This document shows, piece after piece, positions 36,511 to 51,100 of a DNA stretch of 64,000 bases. A program made the translations under genes and the position numbers. Under the pieces are notes generated by a model. That model worked only from the letters and a program-made list of their open reading frames with translations. It ran no database searches and had not been told where the DNA came from. The first letter of the stretch is position 1. Each line of letters begins with the position of its first letter. The stretch covers positions 1-64,000 of the forward strand of contig JAGQDJ010000181.1 of the NCBI GenBank assembly GCA_022885665.1, in the 5' to 3' direction. This DNA is from Triops longicaudatus (Eukaryota > Arthropoda > Branchiopoda > Notostraca > Triopsidae).

Positions 36511-39500
36511 CTTCACGCGAGCTCTTTCGTCGCTTGACGAACTTCCATTGATGGCCACGGTATAACCTTCCCATTCCGTCGCGGGAGCTGCTCGATGGCC
36601 ACGCCAGCACTAGTTTGCCGAAACAGTTAAAGCAGCTCCCGTGCGACTTTGACCACAATCGCTTTTTCTTATAAGCAGTCATTTTGCCAACGATGACTCT
36701 TTTCCTATCACGCCCTTTTTGCGTTCTAGTTGCTCAAACATTCAAACAAATTATAGCTCCCGAGTTATGACGCCGTCTGTGTTTTTGATCGCCGTTTTTG
36801 ATCAACTATGGGACAACTCAACCTTATTGGGTCAATAGTAGCAAACAAGCTACAGATGCGTGTATTGTTGTAGATGTGTGCTAAATTTGACCTACTTTAA
36901 CTCGTTTTCCACACTGCGAGTCACTTGTTCTTGCAGTTTGACCATACGAGTTCAGGAAAGGTCTTCAGGATGCGGGACATACATGATCATTAAATCAACG
37001 TTAACTTTCGCTTCTTTCTGGACAATCATGTCTTTTCAGCAGGAGATTAGGGTGAGGGTGATTTCGACTAGCGGGCACGGAACACATTGTTCAAAAGAGT
37101 GGCAAAGAAAAAGCTAGGTTTTTCCATAAAGTAAAGGACGCTGGGGATGTTGGTGAGTAGGAAACTGGCGGTTGTGGCTGACGTTCCACTTGAGCTTCGA
37201 TGTGCTCAAGAGCCACTCGTGAACCAAGCAGGTGCTGTGCCCTCTATACTTACCGTATTATATGGAGGTCTTAACGATTCCTTTCACAGAGCAACCACGG
37301 AACAGGAACTCGATCAAACTCACTTTTTTCCGTTGTCTCCATTTTATGTTCTAAATAACCACCAGCTTCTACCCAGCGTATAAGCTTTCACACATGGCTG
37401 CTATTGCCACACTAACGCCACCTACTTCCTTCCCGTAACGTTATTTGTTACCCAACCCATTCATGTCTTCTTTCTTGTCACACTTATTCTTCCAAATAGT
37501 TTTTGTGTGTAACCTTATTAGTGTTATACTAATCTTCTACCCACTAGTACACAACGGAAGCTGCATGCTTCTTCACCTATTTATATAAACCCTCATAACT
37601 CACATATCCACTGACGTTATGTAAAAATACACGAGAAAATTTCACGTATATTTCTAACTTGTACAACAATACAAGATGCGCGGTTTGAAACCCAGGCAGA
37701 GTGAACTTTTGCACCCATTAACGTCATCTTTTTCCTTCGCGTTGCTTCCTTTATATTGCTACTCGCAAAGTTATCTCACGAACAGCTTTTTCTACTAAAA
37801 ATAAAATAGTCAATGAGGAATCAGTGGTAATTTCTCACCATTTACCTGCATCCGACAAATTCCAGTAGCTGGAACACGCCTCTTTGGAGTGTAGCCAAGG
37901 CCCTTGCGGTGCGTAACTTGGTAGTGGCGCGTTGGCTGGAAGTCTGGGAAAACGATGTTGTTCGAAGGGCAGGATAGCGTGTAGAGAGGAGAAAGAGATT
38001 CAGAGAAAACTAAAGGGAAAAGATGAGGGATCTCAAGTGGTTCGTTCGCGTCGCCGTCTGTCGATCTTTCAACCGTTTCAACAGTGGATGTTTAAGCACT
38101 TTTATTTGCTTTATTTTCTGCCCACAGGGGCTAACAGAAACCCCCTCCTTGTACCAATCCAGGCTCTAATTCTCGAAAGTCGCGCTGCCGAGTTCGGATT
38201 GAGACCTCGCTGGTACTTTGGCACTATAGTAGACTACTAAACCGTATGTACGGTACAATTACCCCGGAGGATGCAGTGCGTATGTATCTGCTCCAAATGG
38301 GGGGCTGGGAAAGGAATTGTTGTTTTCTTCCTTTATTCTTTGCCAACCTAAAATCTAGCCCTGTCATCGAGAAGCTTGTGGTCCGGAATGGAGAGACACT
38401 TGACGGACAATAGTCTTTTTCACGAGGACCTTAGTTGGTTGCCTAGTTGGAGGGGAATGTACAAAATCTTCCTGCTGCCGCCCAACCCCACATAACTTAT
38501 GGGGGAGGGCACTTTAAATAGATGCAGAGAGGCAAGTTTTTCTTTTTTTATTAATACAAAACTAAGCCGTTACTGCAGATGGACCTTTCCGTTAGACACA
38601 CTGGTGTAACGTCTTCTTTTCACAAAATCGCATACTCTACTTGAAGGTTTAGTCTTTTCTGTTTAGACGACGGTGGAAAGTCAAAGCTTGTGAGATTGAC
38701 ACCAACATTTGTTGCAGAGTAAATGCGTAGAAATTCGACCAGCAATCCACTTGGAGAATGTCTGACGTAATTTAAATAAATGAAAACGAAACTAAAACGT
38801 TGCATCCATTTCTTTTAGAAAGCAGACAAATGGGGCAAAAAACAAGAACTTCAAAAAGAAAACAAAAGTACCTGGAAGTTTGCGCCGTGAAGACGTCGCG
38901 CTATGGCGAGAAATGAAAATTGACGATTAAAATTGTTAATGCTACTGAAACTCAATCGATGAAACGTACCACAATACAACAGAATTGAGAAAAAAATTCC
39001 TTACAACACGAAAGTTGCTTCGAATGAATAATGACAAAATTTGCGTTAGCAAAGTCAGGAGATTGAGCAGTGACTAATTAATTAAATGAAGTAGGTTGTT
39101 GGAAGTGAGAGATTGGCTCTTGTATCGGAAAGAGGCCACGAGGACAGCAGTCAAGAGATCTTAAATGGAGCCTGATTCCGTTTTCTGAGCTTGCACACTT
39201 TCGGGATGGAGTTTATTGACAAAAGAAGCAGTGGAGGATCTCTTTGGCCCAACTCGACCTTGCTTGGAGAGATCCTCACCGGTCATCCTTCATAGATAGA
39301 TATATGTGTGTGTGTATAGCATCGGGACCGAGTTGAGGATGGAGTGTGTGGCACGACGATATAGAAAGCGTAGATGCAGAGAGTGGATGTGTGTAGATGT
39401 TATTTAGAGGGCTGTTGGGGATTGACAATCAGTGCAGCCACTTCCATACACTTTTAAGGAGTACCTCACAAGTGATGACGATGGACCGGTTGAGCCGCAA

Positions 39501-40089
39501 CACTCGTCTTCGAGGGGGTTTTCATTCCGACACCTTTTTTAGGTCGTACACTTGTTTACGTATTCTGCCGTATACTCTTGACTTGGGCTTCGAATGCATG
39601 TTTACGTGATTTTAGAGGAGGATGTGAGCGAAAAGGCTCCTGTTCCTATGTGAAGCGAAGTGTTCGGACTTTTCGTAGTCACGCTTATTACAAGACTTTC
39701 GTTTGTCAACTGACATGTGACCCTTGGCAGTTGACATAACGCAAAATTATTGTAATGGTCCTGATGCAGACTTGTAGTGACTAAGTTATGGAGCTTCTTT
39801 GTTAAGCTCAAGGATCGCAAGTCACTTTTATTTTCACAATTCATTATCTTCTAGTCACTCTTCTAATGAGAATTATGAAACGACATGTCAAACATTCTGA
39901 GCCCAAAACGTTCCTGGTTGTTAACGACGAGAGTTGTTAACTTCCTGCTACGCACGGGATAAACTTTTCTTGGCTAATGACAATTAAAATAGGCAAAACT
40001 ACGTGGTTGCCTCGTGGGTAACCCGAAAACGTTGGGGTTTACCGGCTCGTAATTCGGTACTTTTCTGTTAGATCGTGGCGTTTTAGGAG

Positions 40090-40150
40090 TGGGTAGATTT
40101 GCCTGAGTTAGAATAGGTTAGGCTTAGATTCAGTTTGGTTAGGTTAAATT
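40090..40150 (+). repeat. Short AGGTTA-type array
   Basis: A short run of TTAGAATAGGTTAGG and TTGGTTAGGTTAAA-like units, of the same dispersed type as those in the XRN2 introns. Confidence 0.45.
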
Positions 40151-40464
40151 ATGGAAAATCTGCAATTGCAATGGTAAATTGTGAAGCAGTTTGACCATGT
40201 TTGTGTTCTAGTGATGGTCATAGAAGCGTTCGAAAGTGTTTGGCACGGAACACACGCGTTCGACAGTCATGGCACTAGTACATGGAAGTTTGTTTTGGTC
40301 GTCTTTTCAGAAAATGCTGTTAACATACGTTGACGTCAAGTAGTGTAATCAGCCATATTAGTAACTGGCTATTGTTTGAGTTAACAAAACTGGAATGAAC
40401 TTGACCTCTATGATCTTCTGCGCAAGGCACCTTAGCTTCTTATTTCCCTGTAAGATACGTTGGC

Positions 40465-40863
40465 ACTTTTGTATTATACACCACGTCGCGTGTTAGGTTT
40501 AGTTAGTAGACTTTTTTCAGCCCCAAAAAGCTTCCTGAGCGAAACTTTGCCCTTATTAGCTTCAGTACAAATAGGCGAACTAAGAATTTTTCGAAAAAAC
40601 GCGACCTTTTTTGCAAAAATAAAAGGGTTAAATTGCATCACAAATTTCGGTGACAATGCTCCCTTCCGTTTGTTGTTAGTTCAGAAGTCTCTGGTGGGGA
40701 AATTTTTCCCTAATCTAACTTAACCTAACTCAACCATGACCGAAGCTACCCAAACGTAATCTAAAAACTCACGGGGCGTACAACAAAGAAGTATGCATAT
40801 TTAACTACCTTAATCTAATCTAGCCTAACTGAACCTTTCTAAATCTAGCATACGGGGCGTATA
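40465..40863. repeat. Second foldback-like unit with TAACCT interior and GGGGCGTATAA motif
   Basis: The left part (40465-40510) contains TTGTATTATACACCACG and then GTTAGGTTTAGTTAG. The right part contains TAACTTAACCTAACTC, followed by ACGGGGCGTACAACAAAG (40771-40788) and a diverged second copy ending TACGGGGCGTATAACACAG (40850-40868). The outer parts are approximate inverted copies of each other and resemble the arms of the element at 5.5 kb. Similarity is imperfect, so the boundaries are approximate. Confidence 0.4.
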
Positions 40864-43800
40864 ACACAGACGTACCGCTTCGTTCATTTTCCAACACGCA
40901 CGTGGAGCTTTATAAAAGACCATTTTCTCCTGGAAAAAAGCAAAAATTTTGAACTTTCGTCAATGCCTTTGGAAACAATGACTAGCAACCTCAAAAAAGT
41001 TTCTTGTCTTTTGTTCGCGAAAAAAATCGTAGAAAGGCACGTGGATCTTTTTAAGGTTTGCTAGGGTAGTAGTGGATTCGGGGGGTAAGGTGGGGGTTGT
41101 AGCACGACGACGTGAGTGCAACTTTTTAAGTATGCGGGCTCTTGAGCACAATTCTCCTCTTGAAATAGTCAGCTTCCTAGCTTTTATCGCCAGAGTAGCA
41201 CTTTTTTATATTTTCCCCGCTGCGTAGAAAAAGACGAAATTGTTAACCGAAAGTCTCGAGAAATTGTTCCCCTTTGAAAAAGGTGAATAAGAATTTCCTG
41301 AGCAGCAAAAACGGCCAGGAATGCAGGCTTGTGAACAAGAAAGCCAGAAGCTTGTGGACTAAGAAAACAGCTTTTATGAAGCGTTTGCTAAGAAAACACC
41401 CCTTGTCCCAATCCCACTAACTATTTTGTTAGGGACTAAATATCTGTCCACTGTGCTCTATACCTTGGCTGGATCGTGCCAATTGGTTAGTTCCAACTTC
41501 CTTTGCTATTATCTACTCTTAAGCTTCCCTATTATATTTTCTTGCTTTTATTCCTTTACTTTGCTCACCTACTTATTTTGTTTTATTTCGTTTAAGCTTT
41601 TAGAACGTTTTGCACATTTTACCTTCACTTTTGCTTACATTTTTTTCAGCATATTTCTGGTAACTTTATTTTTCCCCTTAGATAGATTTCCTACTTTTGG
41701 AATATTTGAACGCTCGTCCCCCAAATACGGTTAATATTTGTAATGATGCGTTCGACCACCCTTGCAGCATTTCGTCAGCTCCTGAGAGAGCGTTTAAGGA
41801 TAATAAAAGAGGCATTGAAGAGGAAAATTCTCGTAACATCTCACGGACAACTCAAGTTTACCTTGTGATGCATCACTTTTTTATTTAAAAGGACAGAACC
41901 TTTTTTCCAGCTTCTTCCTACACGGCAGCAAGTGCTTTTGTTCGCCAAAGCTCCCGAGTTGACTCCCCCCCTCCCCCCACCTCAAGAAATAAGAGAAGCT
42001 ACCCGAAACTCCCATCACCGATTGTAAGAAAGCAAGAAGGTGACCTGTCATGACCAGAAAGTCGTAAAGGGGCACGCAAAAGGCGTGGTCATACGCCTTT
42101 AATAACAGAAGAGTCATGTCTGGGTCAGTTTCCCCCCTGATTCCGAAAACGACTATTATGCTCCCAAAGCAGGGTGAACCGGACACCGGCCAAGTGACCA
42201 GCCTGGAATTCTCATTTCGATCCGCATCAAATCTTGCGATCGAGTATTACTAAGGTTTCTGGCTACAAGTGCCTTTTCGTAATAAACTTCCCTTGTTTCT
42301 GGCTGGTTTTCCGTTTTTCTTGAAGCAAAAAGTTTTTCTTGAAGCTAGGTTAGTTGACCCAGTCATGACAATACGCATTGAAGCTGCACTGGGAGGAAAT
42401 GCTATTTCTATGGTAGAACAAATATTTTCTCTGCGCCGGACTTTCAACTCGCCTTCCATCTTCCACACAAGGGCGGTTGCTGGATAGTTTCAGGTATCTC
42501 ACCCCCTCCCCTGCACTACAGTTTATTCAGACATGCAGGGTGCATTCCTTGCTGCACGTCTGTGAAACCATTTTCCGATACAATTCTCTGCCAAGCGCAC
42601 GATTCTGGTGTCCAGTTTTAAGAGGATGGGAGGGGGTGGTTTGGCACACTGTGCCGTCCACCCCTTGAAGACGGACAAATCTTGTTTGGAAAGCTAAGTA
42701 GTGTCGAGTCCGAAGTCGTCCATTTAGCTTTTCCCATTGTTGTCGTCTCCTGCTTCGCTGGCAACGTGCCCCCGTTGGAATCGATAGACTGTTACATCTC
42801 AAAAGTGTATATCCTTTTCGGCCACTGTCAGCACAAGCTGGTCATTCTCTGCATAATGCGCCCATTATGCACATTTCGCTACTGAAAACCTGGAAAAAGA
42901 ACCCAAAATTCTCCGCCAAGGTTACATAGGCACAGAGAAGGACACAAGTGTGCCAGAAAGGCATGAATTGTGGAAAAAGGAGGGCATTTTTCAGAAAAAG
43001 GCGAGCGGACAACTAGACCAGCCGAAAGGGATGGGGGCTCCACACGTGCCGGCCGTGACTGATAGGGATCTGTTTATGAATAGCGTCAGGATCCTGGATT
43101 ACATTGTCCCTCCCCCTACCCCCAGATGGAGAAGAATCGTTACTAATCTTAATCTAGCTACCTTTTAACACGCTTTTCTTCCTTGTCGGAGCCCCAAAGT
43201 CCCTTTTCCTGGTTTTATTGGCGTTTTGGTTAACTATGCAGAAAAAAGGGAATATTTCCTCGGACAATATAAATATTTCACTAGTGACGGGAAATTTTAT
43301 TGGAATGTGAAACATCACTCATACAGCTTTAAAGGCGTCATCCTTGAGTCAATATGGGCATGATGACGTATGTATAAGTTATTTGTTTAATTTTTTGGTA
43401 GTGGCACTATCCCTATCGGGGAGGAAGCTGCACCTGAAAGAAAAGTTCTATTGCCATTGAAGAGGGAGTTGGAGACGCGTAGGACAACACCTTTTCAAAC
43501 CCGAAATTTGATCCGTGAAAAGAAGTGAGGGAAGAAGCGGGCATGAATGAGTGAGGGCTTTTCAAACTCGAACTCGAAAATTTTACTGTCAAGCAAAATG
43601 AGCGTTAAAAGGGCAGAGAAGTTTACGAGCTACTCCTTATGTTGTTTAAATAATACTTGGGGTGTACCCTTGTCATTGGGAATTCACCTGTTTCATGCAA
43701 GAAAGAAAATTAAACAAGTTGGAAGTAACTCAAGTCTTCCTCGCTTGCAACACGGAAAGACTTCACGAAAGACGTGAAAGACATAATTAGGCCTAGAAAC

Positions 43801-46800
43801 CTTTTTTCCTAGTTTTTATTCCTAATGTTGGATTATTTGGTCGATACAGTAATTTTTTGCGTTTTTGATAAATACAATAGGTTATATTTTGCGTATATTG
43901 ACGTTAAAATACTTCGTTTCTTTTCTATTTGTATTGTTCATGATGGATATGTTTACCCAACAGTCACAGGTAGCGTTATATGGCTACATAATCCGCTTTT
44001 ACTCAACCGTTGGCATTTCTTTTAAAAGCAAAATTCCTGTTTTGTTCGTTGACGCTTACGGAATTTTGCCAAGTGCAGCAATTCAAGAGTGTCGATATAA
44101 TCGAGATAAACCTCAGCCATTGGTGAACGATATTGGTATTTTTAAGGAAACAGAGATGGTAAACGTCAGTCTTTCAGCTCACGGTGGACCTGAGTTTGTG
44201 ACCAAATTATGCCATTCTTAAATCAACGAATAAGCTCGTCTTGATAGTTTTTTTTGCAAACTTAACCAAGATGTAAGGAGATATTGTCACACCTTACCGT
44301 ATTTATGCAGAGATTTAAACTCCTAAAACAAGTGTGTGCTCTTTGTGTGCCGATCTTCTCATTTTTGCAGTAGACCTATTTATTTCCAAAAGATGATTGG
44401 CAAGATTTTCTAAAATGCCTAAGAAAGAAAAGAAAAGTAACAAAAAAAAGTAATTATGGCTACTTCATAAATAAAGGACTCATGATAGACTAGCTACCCA
44501 AGCTTATTTCTGAATAGTTAATGTCGTTTCAGCGGTAGCTGTGTCGATATGGCTCTTCGCGGGGAGCCCAAATCCAGCTGGAACAGTGCTTAAAAACCTG
44601 GGACTCTTTGTGCCTGTTAACGCACTTCCACTGTCCCAGATTTGACTGAACTCACAACAACATCTTTTTATATTTATTATTTTATTTATTTTATTACTGG
44701 ATTTCGCTCGGCTTTACACATCACTTCACAACACCTGTCTGTGTTATGAATTATTAATTGCTACGTGGAGACCTGCTGTAGAAGCGATCCCAGTAACGAT
44801 TTAATATAAATCGGGAAACTTGTCTCGCTGAGTTCATCGTCGGCAACATTGCTTGTTGTGTACGTATTGCTGCGACTGGGCAATAATCGAACTTCTAAGT
44901 AAACGAACGTTGTCGAGAAAGGAGCAAATAGGTTTTGTTGGTCATGTGTGGAAAGGGATATACGGAGTAGGGGGTGGGGATGCTGTGGTTGTCATTTCAT
45001 GGGGGGTCTGTGTTACACATTTAAGCAGGGATCGGATTAAAAGGGATAGAAGATTGCTGAGAGAGAATTTTTCAAGGGAGAAGAATTGCACGTGGCGGGT
45101 TTAAGCACATGTACGACATATATGTGATTTTTGCAGTCATTGTCATATTTCGGGCAGCTTATTTCTGATGGCCGAAGATGATACAGAAATAATGTTTAGT
45201 AGCTAATTTACACTTTAGTAGCTGGCTTAGGGGAATTCTTTGTTGTTAACGCGAGAGTAGTTACGGGTAAGAGCGAAGAGGTGTGCCTCCGGATATTGCT
45301 TTGGTAATAGAAGGCGGGCAAACAGCATTAGCCATGCAAAGGGGCTCGTCAGCACTCGTCAACTGGGGGCAGATTCCCATAAGACTTGTTTGGCTATTGC
45401 AGTTTCGCATTTTAATTTCTTCAACCACTCTTTTATTGACCTTTAATGCGATAAGGCTTTAGTGCATCTACAAAGCCATATTAACTTCGTGCGTTAAACT
45501 TGCAACTGCTTGCTTGAAGGTATTAAAGACAATGGCTTTAGTCGCATAATGACACATATAATTTTGGGGCACCATTTTCACCCGTGTTTGTTACTTCGAA
45601 TAAATAAAAAATACATTTACGCTGCGTTTTAGACATATGTGCATTCAAAAGGTCATGTTTTCATTGTTTATAGATGTGTATTAAATATTCTAATGAATCA
45701 AAGACTAACTCGTGATTCTAAGCTCATTGCACGACACTTGGATGACAACAATTATGAGATCCACATGAGCTGCTGAGCAGCTTTCACTGCCACCAAAGTG
45801 AATCATCCTTTTCCGTCGCCTAAACGCCTTCGTGTAGATGCAGATGGATAACAATGAATAGCTTCTGTTCTGAATAAGCTGCTGCACATGAGTTAGCACG
45901 AAAAAATTATATAAATTTGTCAATCTGACTTTGAGTCACAGTTTATTGAGACATACTAAGCTACAAATGTATAATAAACTTCGCAGCTTTCAGGCACTAG
46001 TAGTTTAAGAAAAGAGAAAGCAAATTTCTTGAATCAAAGAAAAGAGAAAGCAACTGTTATTGATCAAATACAGTTCCGTTCCGGGAACCCTCAGGCCCCT
46101 ACTGCAGCCTACGAGAGTTCTGCTGCGCTTGGTGCACGATTGGGTAACAATGAATGTTGCCTATCGCGGTAGCTGCGGCACTGAGTGAGCCTTTGATGGA
46201 ACCGAATGGGAGGTCACTTGGGTAAAATCGAATCTTTCCCGTCGCCGTTGCTGTGCAGTCCAGCCAGCACGGCTACTGCAAAATCGAATGTTTCCTTCGC
46301 AGGAGTTGTGCGAGGCAAATTCTACACGGTTGTAAAGTGCTGAGAAGACTCTGCTCAGGTTGGGTTGCGTTATTAACGTAAGGTACTTTACCTTGCACCT
46401 CTTGTTTGACGAGTCCTGTACCAATAATCATAGGCTAGGAACTGAAGTCAGCAATGAAGATTTCTGGTTACGGAAGGCGACGAGATGAATTCAAAGTCAA
46501 CCTATGACTTGGCACAGCACTGTAGCAGGGAAAACGTTTAGAAATCTGGATGCTTTTTTCACCGTTTTTGAACACCCCGATTTTTGGGGGCAAAAATGTT
46601 AGTTTTGTCCCGTTTTCGGAAGAAAATAAACATCTGTAATCGAATGGTAAGTTTGCAGGACTCACTACGCACGGGTTCACTTTTCTTAGTTTTGCCTTAT
46701 TTTTTTTTTCTCGAAGGCCTCAGAAATTATTCTTAAGAAATGTATTCCTAAAAAAAAAATACAGACTTTGGAACACTGACTTCGTGAAAGCATTCTACTC

Positions 46801-48185
46801 ACCTGAGCCCACGAAACTGGAAAAGAAGACAATTAAGTTTTGTTTAAGCTTATGATTGTAGTGTCGTCAATTTTCCGAAAATTCTCAAGTCAATTTAAAA
46901 AAAACTGTGTCAAAAATTCTTGCAAGTTTTGAGCTCGAATGCTCCAAAATTTTTCAGTTCCATTTTTCGAAGTGTTAAATACAGTATTTATTACTGCAAA
47001 AACCTATTGAGTCAAAACAGCCATTTTTGAGTTGTTTTCAAAGTCTTTCTTCATGACTTTCATTTGGTGCACAATCGTTGCCATAGAGCTCTTCCGACTT
47101 TCAGAATTTTTCTGTAGAAAATTTTTTTAAAAAATTGTGTGGTCACATAGCGAGAGTTGCTAATTCAAATTCAAGAAGAATACTGAAGTTATTCGCTCAC
47201 CTAGCAAATTAATCGAGCCATCGTCGGAAAGATGTAAAGCTCAGCGTATCTAAACGCTTAATGCATTACAGTCGCAAAAGTTTTCTAAACTATTTTAGCT
47301 GTGTTTTTGAAATCATATAAATAAGCAATCCTTAGATTCTCCCATCCTTCTATGCTCTTATGTGGCCTTAAACAGCACTTCCAATGTCTCTAAATTAAAC
47401 CCTCAATATTTAAAGTGTTGTTTGCTGCACCCTTTTTGAGTCCCAGCAATAAAACAGTCTACGACAATACTCAACAAACATTTTCGTATGGGTTCTTGAA
47501 AAAACTATAAAATTCTGTGTACAAATTATTTCGTTATGCCATATCCCGTTTTCAGCCACCCTAAGTACAGGTCTGCTAGCGTGACGTGAATATGCCATCG
47601 TTGCTAATAGTTACCCATTATTAACTTAGTAGCGATGACTGTCAACTCTCCAGCTAACGTAATTTACAATCTTTCAATGGCTTTCGAGGAATCAGAAAAA
47701 GAACATAGGAATTGTGTCTCGTTAACTGATCCGTGTTTTCCAAACGCTTCCCTTACCCAGATTTTTCATTCCGAAATCATATATTTTCTTATTTTTCAAT
47801 AGATCTTATATTCGCTTAATCCGAGTACAACGAGGGCGAACAAGTTGCAAAGAAAACATGAATGGATGACATGAGACTTTGGGGTGAGCGGACGTCATTT
47901 TCTGCATCTAACTGGACAATCACTATCAAATTGCCCTCACAGTAAGAGATATAACAGTAGTACAAATTTCGCAAGTTTTTCTTGAAAGAAAGAAACGCAA
48001 AGAAAACCACTGGGGAAAGTCATGGGAGTCTTCTTAAAAAAGAGACAGAACGATTATTAAATGAATAAGAGTTGAGAAACACCTGACATGAATTAACACG
48101 CAGTGCGCTATGCTGAAGTGGTTGTTCTCGAGCTTCGTTCGAGCAATCATCTCCGGCTACGCTTTTCTTCCTACTATTTTTTTTT

Positions 48186-51100
48186 TTACCAAGCACGGCC
48201 TTGTAAAGGCAGGTAACACAAGTTTCCTTGTTGCTGGCCTTGTTGTTGGGGTGATTGATGGACAACTTGCTGATGATGGTGTTGCAGGGGCATCGGAGGG
48301 GTGCCCATCAGGGTTTGACGGTGCGGAAAGCTGAGTGACGATAACAAGCCGGCCGCTTGCTGGTGCGCTTGCAACGACCCTAGCGGCGACACGTGATGGT
48401 GATGAGGGTGGTGGGGGTGGGGAGAATGATGAGGGTGGTGCTGACCTTGCATGACGGAAGTGGCAGCGGCGAGGTGACCCGCTTGACCCAAGCTGGGACC
48501 GCCTATGCTCATGACAGGACTCGGGCTGCAGTCGTCTTCGCGGCCGAGAGAAGATGGTGAGTCCGCGCCGTCCAAGCTCACACCGCTGGGGCTGCTGCCG
48601 GGGTTGTGTCCGCTGCTGCCGCTGGCTCCCGAAACGCCCGACGGTGCGCCTCCGCCGGTTCCCGAACAAGGCTTCCCGTCCTTGACTAACACAGGCACTG
48701 CGACTCTACGAGGGGAGTTCTATTGGAGAAACAGGAGCAAGTTAGTCTTAAGGCTCTCTTACATTAAAATTGGCATTAAATACAACAATAAACAATGCCA
48801 CACAAATACACCATAAGCTCTCTTATTTGGTATCCAAGTTTTTAAACTTTACAAACTAAAAAAGGGTTGCGATCGTTACGGATTGCCAATGAGGTCAACA
48901 GACAAGTGTCACAGTCTTGCAGCGTTGAGAACTCTCTCAACAGTTATTAGTTTTTCTTGCCACTGAACTTTTGCTTACATTTCTGCCCACAGTTATTTTG
49001 TTTATTATGAATTACTGTTGAATACTCTGACGAAAATACGGTCGTTTGACCTGAGACAGAAAAAGGGGACTGTATCTTTATTATAGTTTCATTATAGCTA
49101 GTCGGATTATGGAGCCCGCGTGTTATTTCAACTGGCCTGATGCTGTTATCACCTCGTGCCCTGCCATCTCTGCTTGTGTTTATTTATTCGCTTCGTTCGG
49201 TTTCAGACTTCAGCACGTTTTTAACCACTTACAATGTGGAATTCTGAATTTACGACTGTACTTGCTTAACAAGGAAAGCAGGATAGTGAATAATGAATGC
49301 ACATAGCCACTTACTGGCTGCCGCTGTGAAAGCATTCATATTGACGACAATTAACAGTTCTGTTTCGTATCAATGCATAAATGAATATTATATTGTAGGA
49401 GGGAAAGTAGTCTCGATACAAGCAAATTACTGTTAATTAGTGTAACTACTAACTATTTATACTAATCTACTATTATGCGAGAGTAGCATTTTGTAACATA
49501 TTGTGTAAGAGCTTAATTAACGCTATAAGCTGGAAAAACGCAGCTAGAAAACTGTTTTTTTTTTATTATTATTTAGATTATTTCGCTGATACACTAACTG
49601 TCTAAAATAGTTAACTTTTTTTTAAGTTTCCTTTACATTTCTTTGAGTACATGAAAGTGTCTAGCCTAACAAATAATATGGACAATAGAAAAAGTTTCTT
49701 GGTGTAACGAAAAGTAAAAATTCGAAGGTATTCGGACTATTCGAATTTCCTGGTATTATCCCTATTTTCCCGACTTTCGTTAAAATTTATGCAGAGACTC
49801 TATAAAAGGAACTCAACCAATCATTCCTTGTTGTTGTCGTTAGTGACAATAATGTCAATCAAGGACGAACAGTCAATCACTTTTAATCTTGAGAATCTAA
49901 GAGATCTTAGCTTTACTTCCGACTTATCTGAGTTACTAACCATTGACATTCGATTTTCTTTACCAAAATACCGAATCCGTAACTGAAAGAAAGAATACTT
50001 GATAAACAATTCTCTTTGCTGTAAGAGAAACACAAAAGAGTATTTTTTCTACCAAGGCAACACGGTTAACGAGATAAGGAAATCAGTTGCGACCACCGTG
50101 AGAACACGTTGAATGCACTTGATAATATATTTGTTTTAATCATTCCGCAAGAACAGAAACTCTCAAACGATGGTAATCGGGATTAAAGTCCATAGCAATG
50201 CATTGCCCACTTGGCCTGAACTTTTACCAGGAGGGGGTTTTGGGCCCTTTTTTCCCAGGGTTTCCCCAACGTTCGCCGCGGGACGTCTTGCCAGCGACAA
50301 AACTCAGCGTTTGAACCTGCGGCGTCCAGTTTTACAGGATTGAAGGGGCACGGGACCCCAGGGGTTCATTCATAACTGGGGCGCATCTCTTGCGTTGGAG
50401 TGCAACCCCTCGGTGAATCGGCGCGTATTTTCAAGTTTTAGAAATATATATATTAAAACGCCATGTTCAGCGATTCGCAAAAAATTGGAGAGGTTGTGGG
50501 AAGAGCCACACATTCCCATATGTGTTGGCATCCGTGAAATATGCGGCTATAATGAGCAAAACGAGACCCTTTCACCCTCCTAGGGATTCACTCCGGCATG
50601 AAGGCGGAGAACGAGCTTATTTGAAGCAGAATGATCATCCGCCACAGATTTTCCTTTCTCAGGGCAATCTCTCGTGCAATTATTCACTACTGTTCGTTTT
50701 TTGCTTCTCCTTACCTGACTGTTGGAAGTTTGTTCGGCCATGGCTTTTTCTTTTGCTTGGCGCTTGCATTTGTAGCGATGATTCTGGAACCAGATCTTGA
50801 CCTTAAGTAGAGAATAACAAATGTATGTAATTCGACATTTCTCGTTTTCTTATCTTGCTTAATTTTAAAAGCAAGCTTTAAAGCAAGAGCAAGTTAGTTC
50901 TCAATGTCGTAATTTTTAGGACTTTTTAGATTATAGTGAAATTTGCACTCAGTTTCTCTTTCCTTTTAGAAAGAAAACTACTAGAAAATCATCCTTGAAA
51001 GGCTTGTAAAAAAAGGACATGTTGAAAAGTGAGTTAAACATTAAACATACTTGGGTGGGTGTAAGGTGAATCAAACTAGCCAAATGCTCTCGTTCCGGGG

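Larger units (their letters stand above)
33925..48185. other. 14.3-kb convergent intergenic region between XRN2 and NKX2-1
   Basis: No protein-coding gene was recognised on either strand. Both flanking genes point into this region, so it holds both 3' UTRs, whose ends are undefined; an AATAAA lies at 35366-35371. It also contains a minisatellite, a hAT-type MITE and TTAGG-like foldback repeats. The position next to an NK2 homeobox gene makes distal enhancers plausible, but nothing in single-sequence reading proves one. Confidence 0.55.

Noticed and set aside
41426..41734. 102-codon hydrophobic frame between XRN2 and NKX2-1
   Set aside because: The hydrophobicity comes from T-rich DNA; there is no recognisable family and no neighbouring exon signals.
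48157..48669. Second minus-strand frame overlapping the last NKX2-1 exon
   Set aside because: It is an off-frame reading of the same GC-rich exon. The frame with the NK2-specific domain and the GRAW end is the real one.
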